Part shown: positions 21,548-31,661 of the stretch, piece by piece
Layout: the number at the start of each line of letters is the position of its first letter
Position numbering within the stretch: the first letter of the stretch is position 1
From: Rhyzopertha dominica
Taxonomy: Eukaryota > Arthropoda > Insecta > Coleoptera > Bostrichidae
NCBI GenBank assembly: GCA_025024175.1
Contig: QCXZ01000086.1
Span: 13,234,245-13,298,244 of the forward strand
Length of the DNA: 64,000 bases
Reading direction: 5' to 3'
The notes under the pieces: generated by a model
Database searches by the model: none
What the model was told of the DNA's origin: nothing
What the model saw: only the letters and a program-made list of their open reading frames with translations
Program-made: the position numbers and the translations under genes

Positions 21548-22231
21548 ATGCGAGTTGTCAAACAGAAGCAAGGTATTCCAGTGGAGAACTGGAATATAAT
21601 TGCATCTAATCGCCATAAAGCTCACGGTCCATTATTACCAAGCTCAATCAGAGCTGTATTATGCGGTCCTTCGAATTGTGGAAAAACGAATGCAATGTTG
21701 AGTCTTCTTATAAATCCTAACGGATTAAAATTTGAAAATATTTATATATATTCTAAGTCTCTTCACCAACCTAAATATCAAATACTGACAGAAATTCTTA
21801 AACCTATAAATGGACTAGGATATTACACTTTTGACACTCATGAGGAGGTAATTGACCCATCTAACGCAAAGCCGAATTCTGTTTTTGTATTTGATGACGT
21901 CATATGTGAAAAGCAGGAGCGTGTGCGGGATTTTTTTAGCAGAGGAAGGCACAATGCGGTTGACTGTTTTTANCTTTCGCAAACTTATACTCGTATACCG
22001 AAACACCTTATTCGTGACAATGTCAATTTCCTGATCCTGTTTAAGCAGGACGATCTCAATTTGAAACATGTTTATGATGACCATGTCACAACTGACATGA
22101 CATATCAGCAATTTAAAACAATGTGTAAGGAGTGTTGGAAAGACAAATATGGCTTCTTAACAATAGACAAAGACAGTTCCGGTGTAGGCCGATACCGTAA
22201 GGGATTTGATAAATTCATTCATTTATTGTAA
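21548..22231 (+). CDS. A32/FtsK-like genome-packaging ATPase (227 aa)
   Basis: An intact frame from ATG 21,548. Walker A is LCGPSNCGKTNAML at about residue 38; Walker B is NSVFVFDDV at about residue 110, followed by an arginine-rich SRGRHNAVDCF segment and a sensor-like LSQTYTRIPK. This is the pattern of the A32/HerA-FtsK family that pumps DNA into capsids. One ambiguous base at 21,973 leaves a single codon (TAN) unresolved; a tyrosine or a stop are both possible, so check the read. The start codon overlaps the alternative minus-strand ATG on the palindrome GCATGC. Confidence 0.9.
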   Translation: MRVVKQKQGIPVENWNIIASNRHKAHGPLLPSSIRAVLCGPSNCGKTNAMLSLLINPNGLKFENIYIYSKSLHQPKYQILTEILKPINGLGYYTFDTHEEVIDPSNAKPNSVFVFDDVICEKQERVRDFFSRGRHNAVDCFXLSQTYTRIPKHLIRDNVNFLILFKQDDLNLKHVYDDHVTTDMTYQQFKTMCKECWKDKYGFLTIDKDSSGVGRYRKGFDKFIHLL

Positions 22232-22256
22232 TCAGTTAGGATTATTACTTATACAT

Positions 22257-22630
22257 TTTCGAGTCGCTCTGAACCGCTTTTTAACTGCTCTCAAACCGCT
22301 CTGAACCACTCCCGAACCGCTCTTCAACCGCTCTGAACCGCTTCCGAACCGCTCCCGAACCGCTCCGAACCGCTCTCGAACCGCTCTGAACCGCTCCCAA
22401 ACCGCTCTGAACCGCTTCCGAACCGCTCTGAACCACTCCCGAACCGCTCTTCAACCGCTCTGAACCGCTTCCGAACCGCTTCCGAACCGCTTCCGAACCG
22501 CTCTTAACCGCTTCCGAACCGCCCTGAACCGCTCCCGGGTCGCTCTGAACCGCTCCCGGACCGCTCTGAACCGCTCCCTAACCGCTTTGAACCGCTTTCG
22601 TACCCTTTTGTTACGGAACCGGTCTGAAGC
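22257..22630. repeat. Minisatellite of ~10-bp units (CGAACCGCTC)
   Basis: About 35 degenerate copies of a decamer around GAACCGCTCYG are arranged head to tail between the ATPase gene and the next ORF, sometimes in 20-bp higher-order pairs (CTGAACCGCTCCCGAACCGC). It is far more GC-rich than its neighbours and has no convincing coding frame. Confidence 0.9.
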
Positions 22631-22654
22631 GCCCTGAAACGCTTCTACTTGTAG

Positions 22655-22663
22655 ATATATAAA
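22655..22663 (+). promoter_or_regulatory. TATA box of the 332-aa ORF
   Basis: ATATATAAA lies 45 nt before ATG 22,708, right after the minisatellite. Confidence 0.45.
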
Positions 22664-22707
22664 TATTATTAGTTATTGCCGTTATTATCAGACTGCTTTG
22701 TGCAATC

Positions 22708-23706
22708 ATGGATAGCGAATCACTAAAGAAAGCTCTCATTAAAGCAACTCAGTCAGTTAGGAACAAGTACCGTCATTTACGTAAAGATAGATACAATGAA
22801 GAAATCAAATTAGAGAAAACGTATAAGCCGATCGTAGAACCAATAAAAGAATTTGCTAATAAACTTGCTAAAACTGAACCTGTAAAAGCTGAGCACTGCG
22901 TTCCTAAAGAAGAATCTGTGGTTACACAAATATCACCATTCAAAAAGGCACTGACTTCTACACCGAGAACTCCCGTCTTTCTTAAAGTAGAGGAAATAGC
23001 CAGTGCAGAGCCCGAAAATGTTGGTAGTGTGCAAAATGAAAGCGTAATACAGTTGGGAGAAGCTTTGGCAAATGCCCCTGAGGAAGTGGATGAGTTCTTA
23101 TCACATTACGATTCGTTACCTAGAAGATATTTAGAATTAATGATACGAGGTACACAGGATATAATTGACACTCAGTATGGTGTTCACTATGATGTAGATA
23201 CCTCTACTTGGCGAATTGGAAGCACTGAATTACAGTTGGATGGCGCAGATTTGTTATTAGGTGGGCACGAGTATAAGGGAACTCCTGGCCTTTATGAGTT
23301 AATATTTAAAAAATATCCACGTAATTACACCGATCAAGATAAACAAATGTATGGTGAAATCCTAGATTTAACAAATTCATATAGAAAGAATTGCAATCCC
23401 AAGGGTCAGATTATAGGTTACAAGGGTTATAAATATCTCAATATAATAAAACCGTTGTTATGGGAACGTACTCAGTCAAGAAAACGGATTCATAGCGTTG
23501 GATCCAATTCTACGGGTCGTAAAGGTTATGGAATTTCTAAACAAATTACAAACAAACCTATTGAATACATTTACTGGAATACAGCTCATGAACTGGTGGA
23601 ACGCTTACGACTGCTTTATGCATCAAAAGTAGCTGGCAACACTGGCAATGATAATGAAATAGTTTCCATTATAGAAGAACTCAGAGAAGAAGGTATAATT
23701 GAGTAA
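22708..23706 (+). CDS. Conserved Polinton ORF of unknown function (332 aa)
   Basis: An intact 332-residue frame from ATG 22,708. The first third is lysine-rich and probably helical (KKALIKATQSVRNKYRHLRK). The C-terminal part holds a defined domain: the segment around LDGADLLLGGHEYKGTPGLY, then YELIFKKYPRNYTDQDKQMY and RKNCNPKGQIIGYKGYKYLN. I recall this kind of sequence accompanying the ATPase in insect Polintons, but no biochemical role is known to me. Being intact, with a TATA box upstream and in the ATPase-integrase block, it was probably an essential gene of the element. Confidence 0.6.
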   Translation: MDSESLKKALIKATQSVRNKYRHLRKDRYNEEIKLEKTYKPIVEPIKEFANKLAKTEPVKAEHCVPKEESVVTQISPFKKALTSTPRTPVFLKVEEIASAEPENVGSVQNESVIQLGEALANAPEEVDEFLSHYDSLPRRYLELMIRGTQDIIDTQYGVHYDVDTSTWRIGSTELQLDGADLLLGGHEYKGTPGLYELIFKKYPRNYTDQDKQMYGEILDLTNSYRKNCNPKGQIIGYKGYKYLNIIKPLLWERTQSRKRIHSVGSNSTGRKGYGISKQITNKPIEYIYWNTAHELVERLRLLYASKVAGNTGNDNEIVSIIEELREEGIIE

Positions 23707-23735
23707 CCCCATAACTAGTTAATATCAAATCAAAC

Positions 23736-24200
23736 ATGCCTGTCAACAAGTTCGGACGTAGTTCTCCCAATCGCAAAGTAGTGAGAGGGCCTCCAGGTGT
23801 AAGATTTTCATTAACAACTGAAGGCGACTTTGATATCGGAAATAAAAGATTATGCCATGTAGCTGATGCAATTGATGAAGATGATGTCGTCAACAAAAGA
23901 TATCTCCATATATTCCAACTAAAAGTATTACCAAAGATTGTGAGAGATGTGTACAGTGAATCCGTTTCTGATTTAAATAATCGCACAATGCAAAGCATTA
24001 AAGTTGCGATAAACAACCTTCGTCAGGACATAGAAGCTAAATTGCTTATGATGGAGAGAAAAATGGAAGACATACAAAGAAGACCTCAGGTGCCCCTACT
24101 ACCGGAATATATGGCAACACCCTACTCTTCAACAAATGAAATAAAAAAAGAATACGAAAACGGGCAATTTACTAGAGCGGAAGAAAGCAATGCGTCATGA
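23736..24200 (+). CDS. Fibre-like coiled-coil protein (154 aa)
   Basis: A frame from ATG 23,736, 30 nt after the previous stop. The segment GDFDIGNKRLCHVADAIDED followed by DVVNKRYL resembles the repeated motif of trimeric phage and viral fibres (a 'hidden differences vs. linked to a shaft' element of the type NKRI-NV-DAVNK-Y). A long heptad-like helix follows (NNLRQDIEAKLLMMERKMED), then a short proline-rich tail. A small trimeric spike or penton-associated fibre is therefore a reasonable guess, based on the motif only. Its end overlaps the start of the integrase frame by about 11 bp. Confidence 0.5.
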   Translation: MPVNKFGRSSPNRKVVRGPPGVRFSLTTEGDFDIGNKRLCHVADAIDEDDVVNKRYLHIFQLKVLPKIVRDVYSESVSDLNNRTMQSIKVAINNLRQDIEAKLLMMERKMEDIQRRPQVPLLPEYMATPYSSTNEIKKEYENGQFTRAEESNAS

Positions 24201-25014
24201 TTGGAGTCAAAGAGCAAGTTGTTATTGGCAAGCTGATTTAATGGAACTACTACCTTATGCTAAAATAAATAAAGGATATAAATATATTTTGGTTGTTATT
24301 GACTGTTATTCAAAATTTGTGTGGACTCGTCCTCTAAAATCCAAGACTGGACCAGAAACATCTAAAGCGGTTGAGGATATCTTTAAACAGGGTCGCGTTC
24401 CAAAAAACTTGCAGACAGATAGAGGTAAAGAATTCTATAATGTACACTGGAGCAAAATCATGAATGCTTATATATATATATGCTTATAGAGTTAATCACT
24501 ACTCAACATATAGCGTAAAAAAAGGCTGCAATAGCTGAACGCGTAATACGCACTCTGAAAACATCACTGTACCGCAAATATTTGTGGACGGATATTCTCG
24601 ATGAAGTAACGAATACTTACAATAACCGCATTCATTCTACTACTAAAATGAAACCGTCAGATGTGAGACCTGAAACCAACTTGCAGTGTTTTAGTCACCA
24701 TAAGGTCATGGATAAGCAAAAATATAAAGAAGGAGATGTAGTCCGTATCTCTAAATATAAATCACAATTTGCTAAAGGCTATACACCTAATTGGAGTGCA
24801 ACTAACCAACCCAACTACTTACCTTTTAAAAGACATGAGCGGACAACCAATTCTTGGAGCATTTTACACACAAGAACTGCAACATGCTAAGTATTCGGAC
24901 GTCTATTTAGTGGAAAAAGTTTTGAAAAGAAACGGACGCAATTTGTATGTGAAGTGGTTAGGTTTAGACAAGTCACACAACAGTTGGATAAACAAAAACA
25001 ATGTCTTCAACTAG
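24190..25014 (+). pseudogene. Retrovirus-type integrase with chromodomain, frameshifted
   Basis: Three successive frames form one integrase. First (24,190-24,489): core strand WQADLMELLPYA with the first aspartate, VVIDCYSKFVW, and QTDRGKEFYN with the second aspartate; the frame is lost in a TA-dinucleotide run near 24,470-24,480. Second (from about 24,520): glutamate helix AAIAERVIRTLK, then YNNRIHSTT and GDVVRIS. Third (24,769-25,014): a C-terminal chromodomain (YLVEKVLKRNGRNLYVKWLG). The N-terminal HHCC zinc-binding module expected before the core is not visible, so the gene is also truncated or divergent at its start. It is the enzyme expected to generate the 6-bp duplication seen at the ends. 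Confidence 0.8.
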
Positions 25015-25159
25015 TTAGTATATATTGTAGATAAATAAATACATTATATAATACAATAAAATTGGTACATAACAGCTACTGTATTAACTAAAATAATATA
25101 AATAAATAACTAAAAATAATAATAAGTAATTATTTACATTATTTACATAGGGCCATGTA

Positions 25160-28100
25160 TCATTCCCTATTACGTTCCAAAAGATCTAATAATCGATGTA
25201 GTTCAATGTCATTTTGCATATGTAAATTTATGTCTTTATGACCCCAAGCTAAAGATTCAATACTGCCCAGAAGTATATACCTCTTATCGTCATCTGGTGA
25301 GAGGGCCACTTTATATTTTATTTCTGTGTACACATCGTGCAGGTACAATCGAAACACATGCATGCTTCGCAGTATTCGCGTACTATTTTCAATGCAACAC
25401 TTGTAGTGCTCTGGTTGGATTTTTTCTCGTATTACATTCTGTTTTACTCCTTTAGCCTTTTTAGTTACGTCTTTCTCTGTTTTAACACAATAGCATTTAG
25501 CTCCTGTACCGTAAAACTCATAAATTATTTGGCCCGCATACTCATCCTTCATTTTTCCAAGTACAGAAGGGGTTTTGGGAATGTTCAATTTGTTGTCTAT
25601 TGCATAATTGGATGTATCAAATTTGGTAATATTATTTTTCATGTCTTTGTAGAAGTCGTCCGTATAAAGCTCTAAAATAAACGAATCTGTGTCAGTATAT
25701 AGCAATTCAACATTATCACCATATTGTTTTTTAAGGAAACGGTAGTAAAAATCGTACATTATAGCTTTGGATTTATCTAAAACGCAGAAACCCACATAAA
25801 TAGGTTTATCGTAAACAACTTCTATACGATTCATTAAAACGCCAACAAAATTTTCAGTAAACACAGTGCATGCTTTAAAATTTGGTCTCGCAATTAACGC
25901 TTCAGCACCGACAGCTCTCCCTATATTTTGCCAGTGGGTAACAAGTTTAAAATCTATTCTCTTTTCTACATTTTCCATTGTTTTTCCAAATACTGCATTA
26001 TTCATTAGCTTGTAAAAGCTTTTTTCAAACTCATTTTTTGCCCTATTTCGCAGTTGAGTGTTAAGATCAATGTATTTCTTCATATATTGGGATTGCTTAA
26101 ATGTTAATATGCGATGAACTTTGGTTATTTCTAAACCTTCTCGTAAACATTGCTTTAAATTTCTATAATGTATAACATATTTTTCCTTGTCATATAAACT
26201 TAATATCAGTTTGGGTACTTTACTCCCGGGTGGAATAATTCGTTCTGGACAGAAAGGATATGAATTGTGCTTGTCATGTAATTCTTCCGGATACTTAATG
26301 TCTACTTCTAGGATATAACCATAAGTAGAATCATCTGCTAGCGAAAATATATTTAAGTCCCTAATTTCATTTTCATCCAGCCATCTAAAACCCCCATATG
26401 GCAAATATTGGGAGAGAGCAGCTCCGTACAAATTTGTGGCATCCAAGTACGCAATGTATGATGAGGGTAAATTTGGATCATAAACAGGCTTATATTTATT
26501 GTTAGCAATAGCTTTACGTTTACTACACTGACTGATACCCCCTCTAATACCTTTCTTAATAAAATGAACCATGTCTATGTCCGTCAACAATTCTAATTGA
26601 ATCCCTGTATATTTAAGCATAGCTGACCAGGACAAAGCTGGTGCTGTGAACAACATGCAGGGATCCAACTGGTATACTTCATGACAGATCTTTCTAAAAT
26701 TTTCAAATACGTCGGTTAGTAGTAGAACATCGGACTTTAAATAAACATCTGAATATTCTCCTAACGTCTTGCAACTGAATTCTTTCCAAACTTTCTGCGC
26801 TCTTAAATATTCATCAGAAGTAATAGACGATTTATTCAAATTATCTTCGAAGGCATTTAAAGGAGGTAAAACAGGTTGTTCCAGTTTTTCTACGCAGTCA
26901 ACGTAGCCATACGGAAACACTCCTTTCTGTCTAACGAGCTTGAATTTTGAGCTGTCTGGAAAATGTCTTGATATTTCATTGCATTGATTATCGCTCAAAA
27001 AGGATCCTAATTTCTCCAAACTCATTGGCATGAACCTAAAGCTATCAACGAACCTTATTGTTATATAAACGTTTTCAGTACGGTTTCCTGAATTTTGACG
27101 AGTATCCACTAAGAGTTGCTTGCTAAAGGAGACGTACTTTTCTTTATTTTGCGCAATAACACTAAGACTGCAACCTTCATTTGCCAACTGCTTAATGAAG
27201 AGATGCGAATCATAGCCGGAAAGATTATGGAAGAATACCGGAATAAATTTTGGTAACTTGTAGTTTAAATTACAAATAGAATGAGCAGCACCATTGAAGT
27301 CTCCTGTGCAATGATTGTGGTCGTTCACCTTCGGTTCGTTGTCTTTAAATTCTCTTTCGCAAATGTAACAATGAGTTGCATTTGAAAAAAGCAGTTCTTG
27401 TTCTTTTGTTAGAGGCTTCATTGGTACCACATGTTTTAAATGATTTTTATAGATGTTTTTAACGTCGTCTTCCAAACGCTGAACAAAAATTTCAGCGCAA
27501 TTAGGACCTCTATAACTGACATATTTCGACAGTGACTCATCATACGAGCATTTTATGTAATAGCCAAAGCTATAAGGCTCATGCCGATGAGTTTGTACAC
27601 TAAAAGATTTTTCAACCACAGTTTGTTCGGAATCATTCATTAAGTAATCATTAGTATAAGGGAGACATGTGTCGTATGTTTTCAACAAGCATTCGAAGTC
27701 AGCATAGACCACAAAAGGATGGATCATTTTTTTCTCTGTTTCTTCAAATTTCAAGACATTTTCCGGGCAGTTATCCCAAAATTTATCTACTCTGATATTA
27801 GTAGTTTAGTACGTACGTGACTACAGTCAAACTGCATATGCATATGTAATTTTTCTAATTTTGAAAAGTACAGTAAACAACCGTCGCATAAAAATTTTGA
27901 ATGTTGATCGTTATTAAGCTGTTGACTAACCAACCGCGATAAATTTTTAATCCATAAGTAATGACTCACGCGCCGGTTGTCATCATTAACCAACAACAAA
28001 TTTACATGTACCTGCAATTTGCATGATGTGTAATATAGTGGCCCAATAACTTGATAAGTGGTAATACCATTATGAAATTTTTTGCCTAAACCATATACAT

Positions 28101-29889
28101 TAACGGAAATATTGTTTAATTTTTCAAATTTGGGAATAGCATCCAATGCAATCGGGAATGACATATCTGTGAAATCCAATTCGTCTTGATATTTTATGTA
28201 ATGTGTTGGACGTTCTGGATGGGATTCCACAGGATGCAATGCCGACAGGATGGCCCATTTAAAACACTGGTCGTCTTCATTTTTCACATTAATCACGGCT
28301 TTCTTTGCATAGATTGATTTTGGAAGTTCAACGTATGTAGAAGCTCTAAGCGGATTATATTTGTTGACACTGACCTCTAGATACAGCAGGGTCACCAGCA
28401 ACCAGCCTGTTAAAAGGGGGGGGGTAAGTAATAAGTTTTTCAAATAAAGGTTTTTTTTGAACTTACCTGAGTCCCTTTCTTCAAAATCTTTAGCCTTTGC
28501 CTTTACCTCAGAAACGAAGTTTGCATATAGTTCATTAATATTTGTACTGCTCACCACAATAACATTCTTGCTATTGAAGGACTTAATATCAAACTCATCC
28601 TTTACTGGATGGTAGTACAGCCCGAATAATATCATATTTACTTTAATATTCACATGATTATTGACGTAGTGAAGGATTAAATAATTAAATTTGCTATCCA
28701 GTGTCCGAAAGAAAGCATTTATGTCAGTACCTCTGCCATCTAGCTGATATGTCGCAATGTTATTTTTAAATGCTCCTGCAATTTTTCGAATTCCTTCCTG
28801 CACCACCTCCGTAGAAGCTCTGCTTTTATGAAGAATACTACGGAGGTGGCCTTGGAATTTCTCNTTCGGAACATTCTCATGACATACGCAGCAGTAAATG
28901 GAAGGTCGTGACGTCGATGCTTGTTCTACAGGCGCTGGATAGTTTCCTGCAGACTTCGTTTCGTGGTCACCTTTCATTCTATTGTTAGGAGTTTTAGTCG
29001 AAGAGCGGATATTGTCCATCATAGCTTGCTCTGAAACAAGATGCAACCGTTAATACTAAAAAAAGCTAAATATCTTTTACACTTACTATCACTTAAGTGA
29101 AGTGTTGTCTCGGAAGGTACACCTGGACAACAGCGGCTAGATCCACCTAATATTAATTTTATTAGTGAAAATCGACCTGAATTAACGCTCAAAAGACTTA
29201 CTCTGAACCTCGATGTCATCCTGTTGCACGGTAAATATTTTACGCTTCTTTAGAGGCAGGTTGCTAATGTTTATCGGTGCGGAGTCTAAAAAGTAATAAA
29301 TTTTAGATAACAAAACTTATTGAATTATTATGTTAAACTTACTTTTACTTATTTGATGATCCGCAACGATACTGTTAGGTGCAGTACAGCCTTGGACTTT
29401 AGCCTGCACGGGGTTCTGTAACAGGACAGCAGGATCTTCATCCGTTGCTGGTCCTAAAACAGGCAAAAAGTTAGTGCTGTAAATTAAACAGTTATTTCGA
29501 TTAACTTACTTTTACGGGTCGCAGACTCCAACGTCAGAACTTTATGACCTACATTTCCACAACAACACTTCCGATGCCTTTCCAAAGCATCTCTCCTGGA
29601 GTAAACTTTACCACACTCTCCACAGGTGAAACCTTTAACAATAAATTTGTAATTAGGTATCTAGGAATGCAGAAAAGTTTTTTGAATGACTTACCCTGCA
29701 CCCGCTGTTGTGTGCCGGCTTGGTTTAGATTCGCGGAATGGTAAACGACTAAAATAAGCAATGCATATTAGTATATCTACACCGTTTTAACATCCAAATT
29801 AACTTACCCGCATTTCTGCAACTATGGTCCATATGACGCTTAAGGACATCCCTTCTAGTGAACAGTCTACCACAGTATTCACAAATCAT
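25160..29889 (-). CDS. polB: DNA polymerase B with zinc-finger N-terminus; eight exons, one frameshift
   Basis: I read eight exons on the minus strand: 29,889-29,808; 29,748-29,695; 29,632-29,510; 29,453-29,343; 29,285-29,202; 29,146-29,087; 29,030-28,467; and 28,406-25,160. All seven introns have GTAAG donors and AG acceptors and all are phase 1; every internal exon length is a multiple of three. The N-terminus carries C2H2 fingers (CEYCGRLFTRRDVLKRH; CGECGKVYSRRDALERH; a third, CCVCHENVP, with an ambiguous base). The last exon has exonuclease motifs YADFECLL, FFHNLSGYD and YSDVYLKSDVLLL, then polymerase motifs LDATNLYG, NNAVFGKTMEN and LLYTDTDS. A single frameshift lies near 27,785, before the first exonuclease motif. 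It is expected to replicate the element by protein priming. Confidence 0.85.
28407..28466 (-). other. 60-nt intron of the polymerase gene
   Basis: GTAAGT donor and TTTTTAACAG acceptor; the pyrimidine tract is a run of C on the minus strand. Removing it rejoins the frame in phase 1 between a glutamate/aspartate-rich stretch and VTLLYLEVSV. Confidence 0.8.
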
Positions 29890-30010
29890 GGTTAAATACG
29901 CACGTTAAGCACACCTGCACTGATGTAAAATCACCCTTGGTCAACTAGTAATAAAATGAATGCCGCCACTTTCATCACTCATATATATTCACTAAAAACT
30001 ACTTAGTATA

Positions 30011-30462
30011 GCAATTTTAGTGTATTTGTTCTAGAATACGGAATAACTTAAAAACAAATAGTTCGCATGCCAGATACCGTTTAGATTAAATAAATGTCAC
30101 GCAATCACGTAGCACTATCAGTTTACAGGTTTCATGCTTTCAAGGCTAAAGTCACGAAGTCACACACGATGTCAAATTATAGGTTTCACGATTTCATACC
30201 TGAAGTCACGAAGTCACGTACGATGTCGGATTACAGGTTTCACGATTACCCGTCTAATGTCACGCGGTCAGGCGTGGTATCAGGTTGCATGTCACAAATG
30301 TTTACGCTTCAGTAACGAACAGTCAAGATCAGGTTAGTGAACCCTGTTTATTAGGAAGCTATGGTGGTGGGCTCAGGTTCGGTGTACCTGTGGTGGTGGC
30401 GGTGGACATAGAATCGGTTGTGGCGGTTGTGGCGGTCCCAATATCGGTCTATCTATACTACT
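30011..30462. repeat. Polinton right terminal inverted repeat
   Basis: A 452-bp uninterrupted arm, inverted relative to 8,851-9,167 plus 15,966-16,106, ending CTATACTACT. The two arms differ at scattered bases, including a short GGCGGTTGT duplication present only here. About three 45-bp subrepeats with GTCACGAAGTCAC lie near 30,150-30,270. Confidence 0.92.
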
Positions 30463-30468
30463 CAATCC
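30463..30468. repeat. Polinton target-site duplication, right copy
   Basis: CAATCC, identical to 8,845-8,850. Confidence 0.9.
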
Positions 30469-30652
30469 TAATGTAAAGTATATTCAGATTAAAATAATAT
30501 TCAGCTTGAAACAAAGAATATTTTACTTACCACGAGAAGCGTTATTTTCTTGGTTGAAAAAAAAACGCAATAGATCTGCAGATTCGAATCCGACCCGGCT
30601 CGGCTGAACCGGATTCGCGGGTATTATGAACAGATTATAACAAATGTGGAAC

Positions 30653-30902
30653 ATGTATGGCAAGTTTTATGTCCGAAATGAGAGCACATTACCGCAAATG
30701 TTGGAGGCAAAGGTAGTCCTAAACATTAGTACTTTAAGTAATGTGAGAGCAAAAGTGCAGTTGATACAGGTAAGTATATGTAGGTATGGAAGTGTTTAAT
30801 ATTTTAAAATAAAAATATTTTTTACAGTTACTTGCAACAGCGGCACTAAAGCTAAACATTTTGAGAAATGGAAAGAAATACCAAGTAATATTCACTAAAT
30901 AG
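30653..30902 (+). CDS. Possible two-exon small ORF of unknown function
   Basis: ATG 30,653 opens a frame that ends at a GTAAGT donor (exon 30,653-30,769). A TTTTTACAG acceptor restarts it at 30,828 and it stops at 30,902; the joined frame is 63 residues with no break. The second exon encodes LLATAALKLNILRNGKKYQV. Good splice signals and conserved phase are the only support. It could equally be the 3' end of a longer gene whose earlier exons were displaced, or chance. I do not recognise a family. Confidence 0.25.
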
Positions 30903-31661
30903 AAGCGCAACCCCAGAAATATCAACTTTCGATTCACATGCGACTAAACAGGAAGAAAGAAGGCAATGGATTTGCACAGTGCAAAGTACATACACATTTG
31001 CAACTACTACACCTTTTTTAGGAATATTTCCGTTTCTCGATGTTAGTTAACTCTGTAATCATGACGTTGCCTTAAAATAAGTAGATTATTAAAGTATTAT
31101 ATTGTTTATTTATGTACCTATTTAAGTAAGTAAATTATTTCTAAAAATGCCGAAGAAAATCCACATAACTGGGATTCAGTTAAATTATGCTATTACTATA
31201 CTTTAATATTTTGTTCTGTTTGCTGGAATAACTTTTAATGTTATTGTTTTTACTATTGATGCACTATAATTGCTGTTCACTTTATGGGATACTGTAAGTA
31301 AGCTTATGTTTTGCTTGTGTGTTAATTATTTAATAAATAAATGTTTTATTGTAGTTCTTGTTTCTTTTTCGATCAGAATAAAAGTTGTGGTTAAAACATT
31401 AATTATTTATTTTGAACTTAAATAACCCTGATTTATAATATACAACCAAGCTTTCAGAAAAATCTTATGCTAACTTTCTATATAATAAGGATGTTAACAA
31501 TTATAACAAGGAAATCAAACTGTACAAAAATCTAGAGAACTGAAAAAATAATTTATGATATTTACAAACTACTCTACTTTGGGGGATACAGTTTGTCAAA
31601 ATCAAGATTTATCTGCAAAAAAATTTCTGCAGTTAACACAAACATAAAAATTTGATTTGTT
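30903..31661. other. AT-rich stretch, nothing recognised
   Basis: No coding frame, repeat pair or element terminus could be supported here. Confidence 0.4.

Larger units (their letters stand above)
8851..30462. mobile_element. Polinton/Maverick (adintovirus-like) element with nested insertions
   Basis: The element is delimited by about 450-bp inverted terminal repeats beginning AGTAGTATAG and by the 6-bp duplication CAATCC. It spans 21,612 bp. Subtracting the nested Ty3 element and its 5-bp duplication leaves about 14.8 kb, normal for the group. Gene content fits: DNA polymerase B, retrovirus-type integrase, packaging ATPase, adenain-like protease, major and minor capsid proteins, plus a phospholipase A2 protein. 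Capsid, maturation and lipase genes lie on the minus strand in one block (17.8-21.5 kb), the ATPase to integrase block on plus (21.5-25.0 kb), and the polymerase on minus at the right end. This is an old integrated copy: the capsid, PLA2, integrase and polymerase genes all carry frameshifts, so it is not expected to be functional. Confidence 0.95.

Noticed and set aside
22257..22630. CRISPR-like array
   Set aside because: The units are contiguous degenerate decamers with no spacers, in a eukaryotic element.
30094..30476. Overlapping plus-strand open frames with repeated SRSHTRC/SRSHVRC-like peptides
   Set aside because: They are the Polinton terminal repeat read through its 45-bp subrepeats; the left arm gives the same peptides on the other strand.
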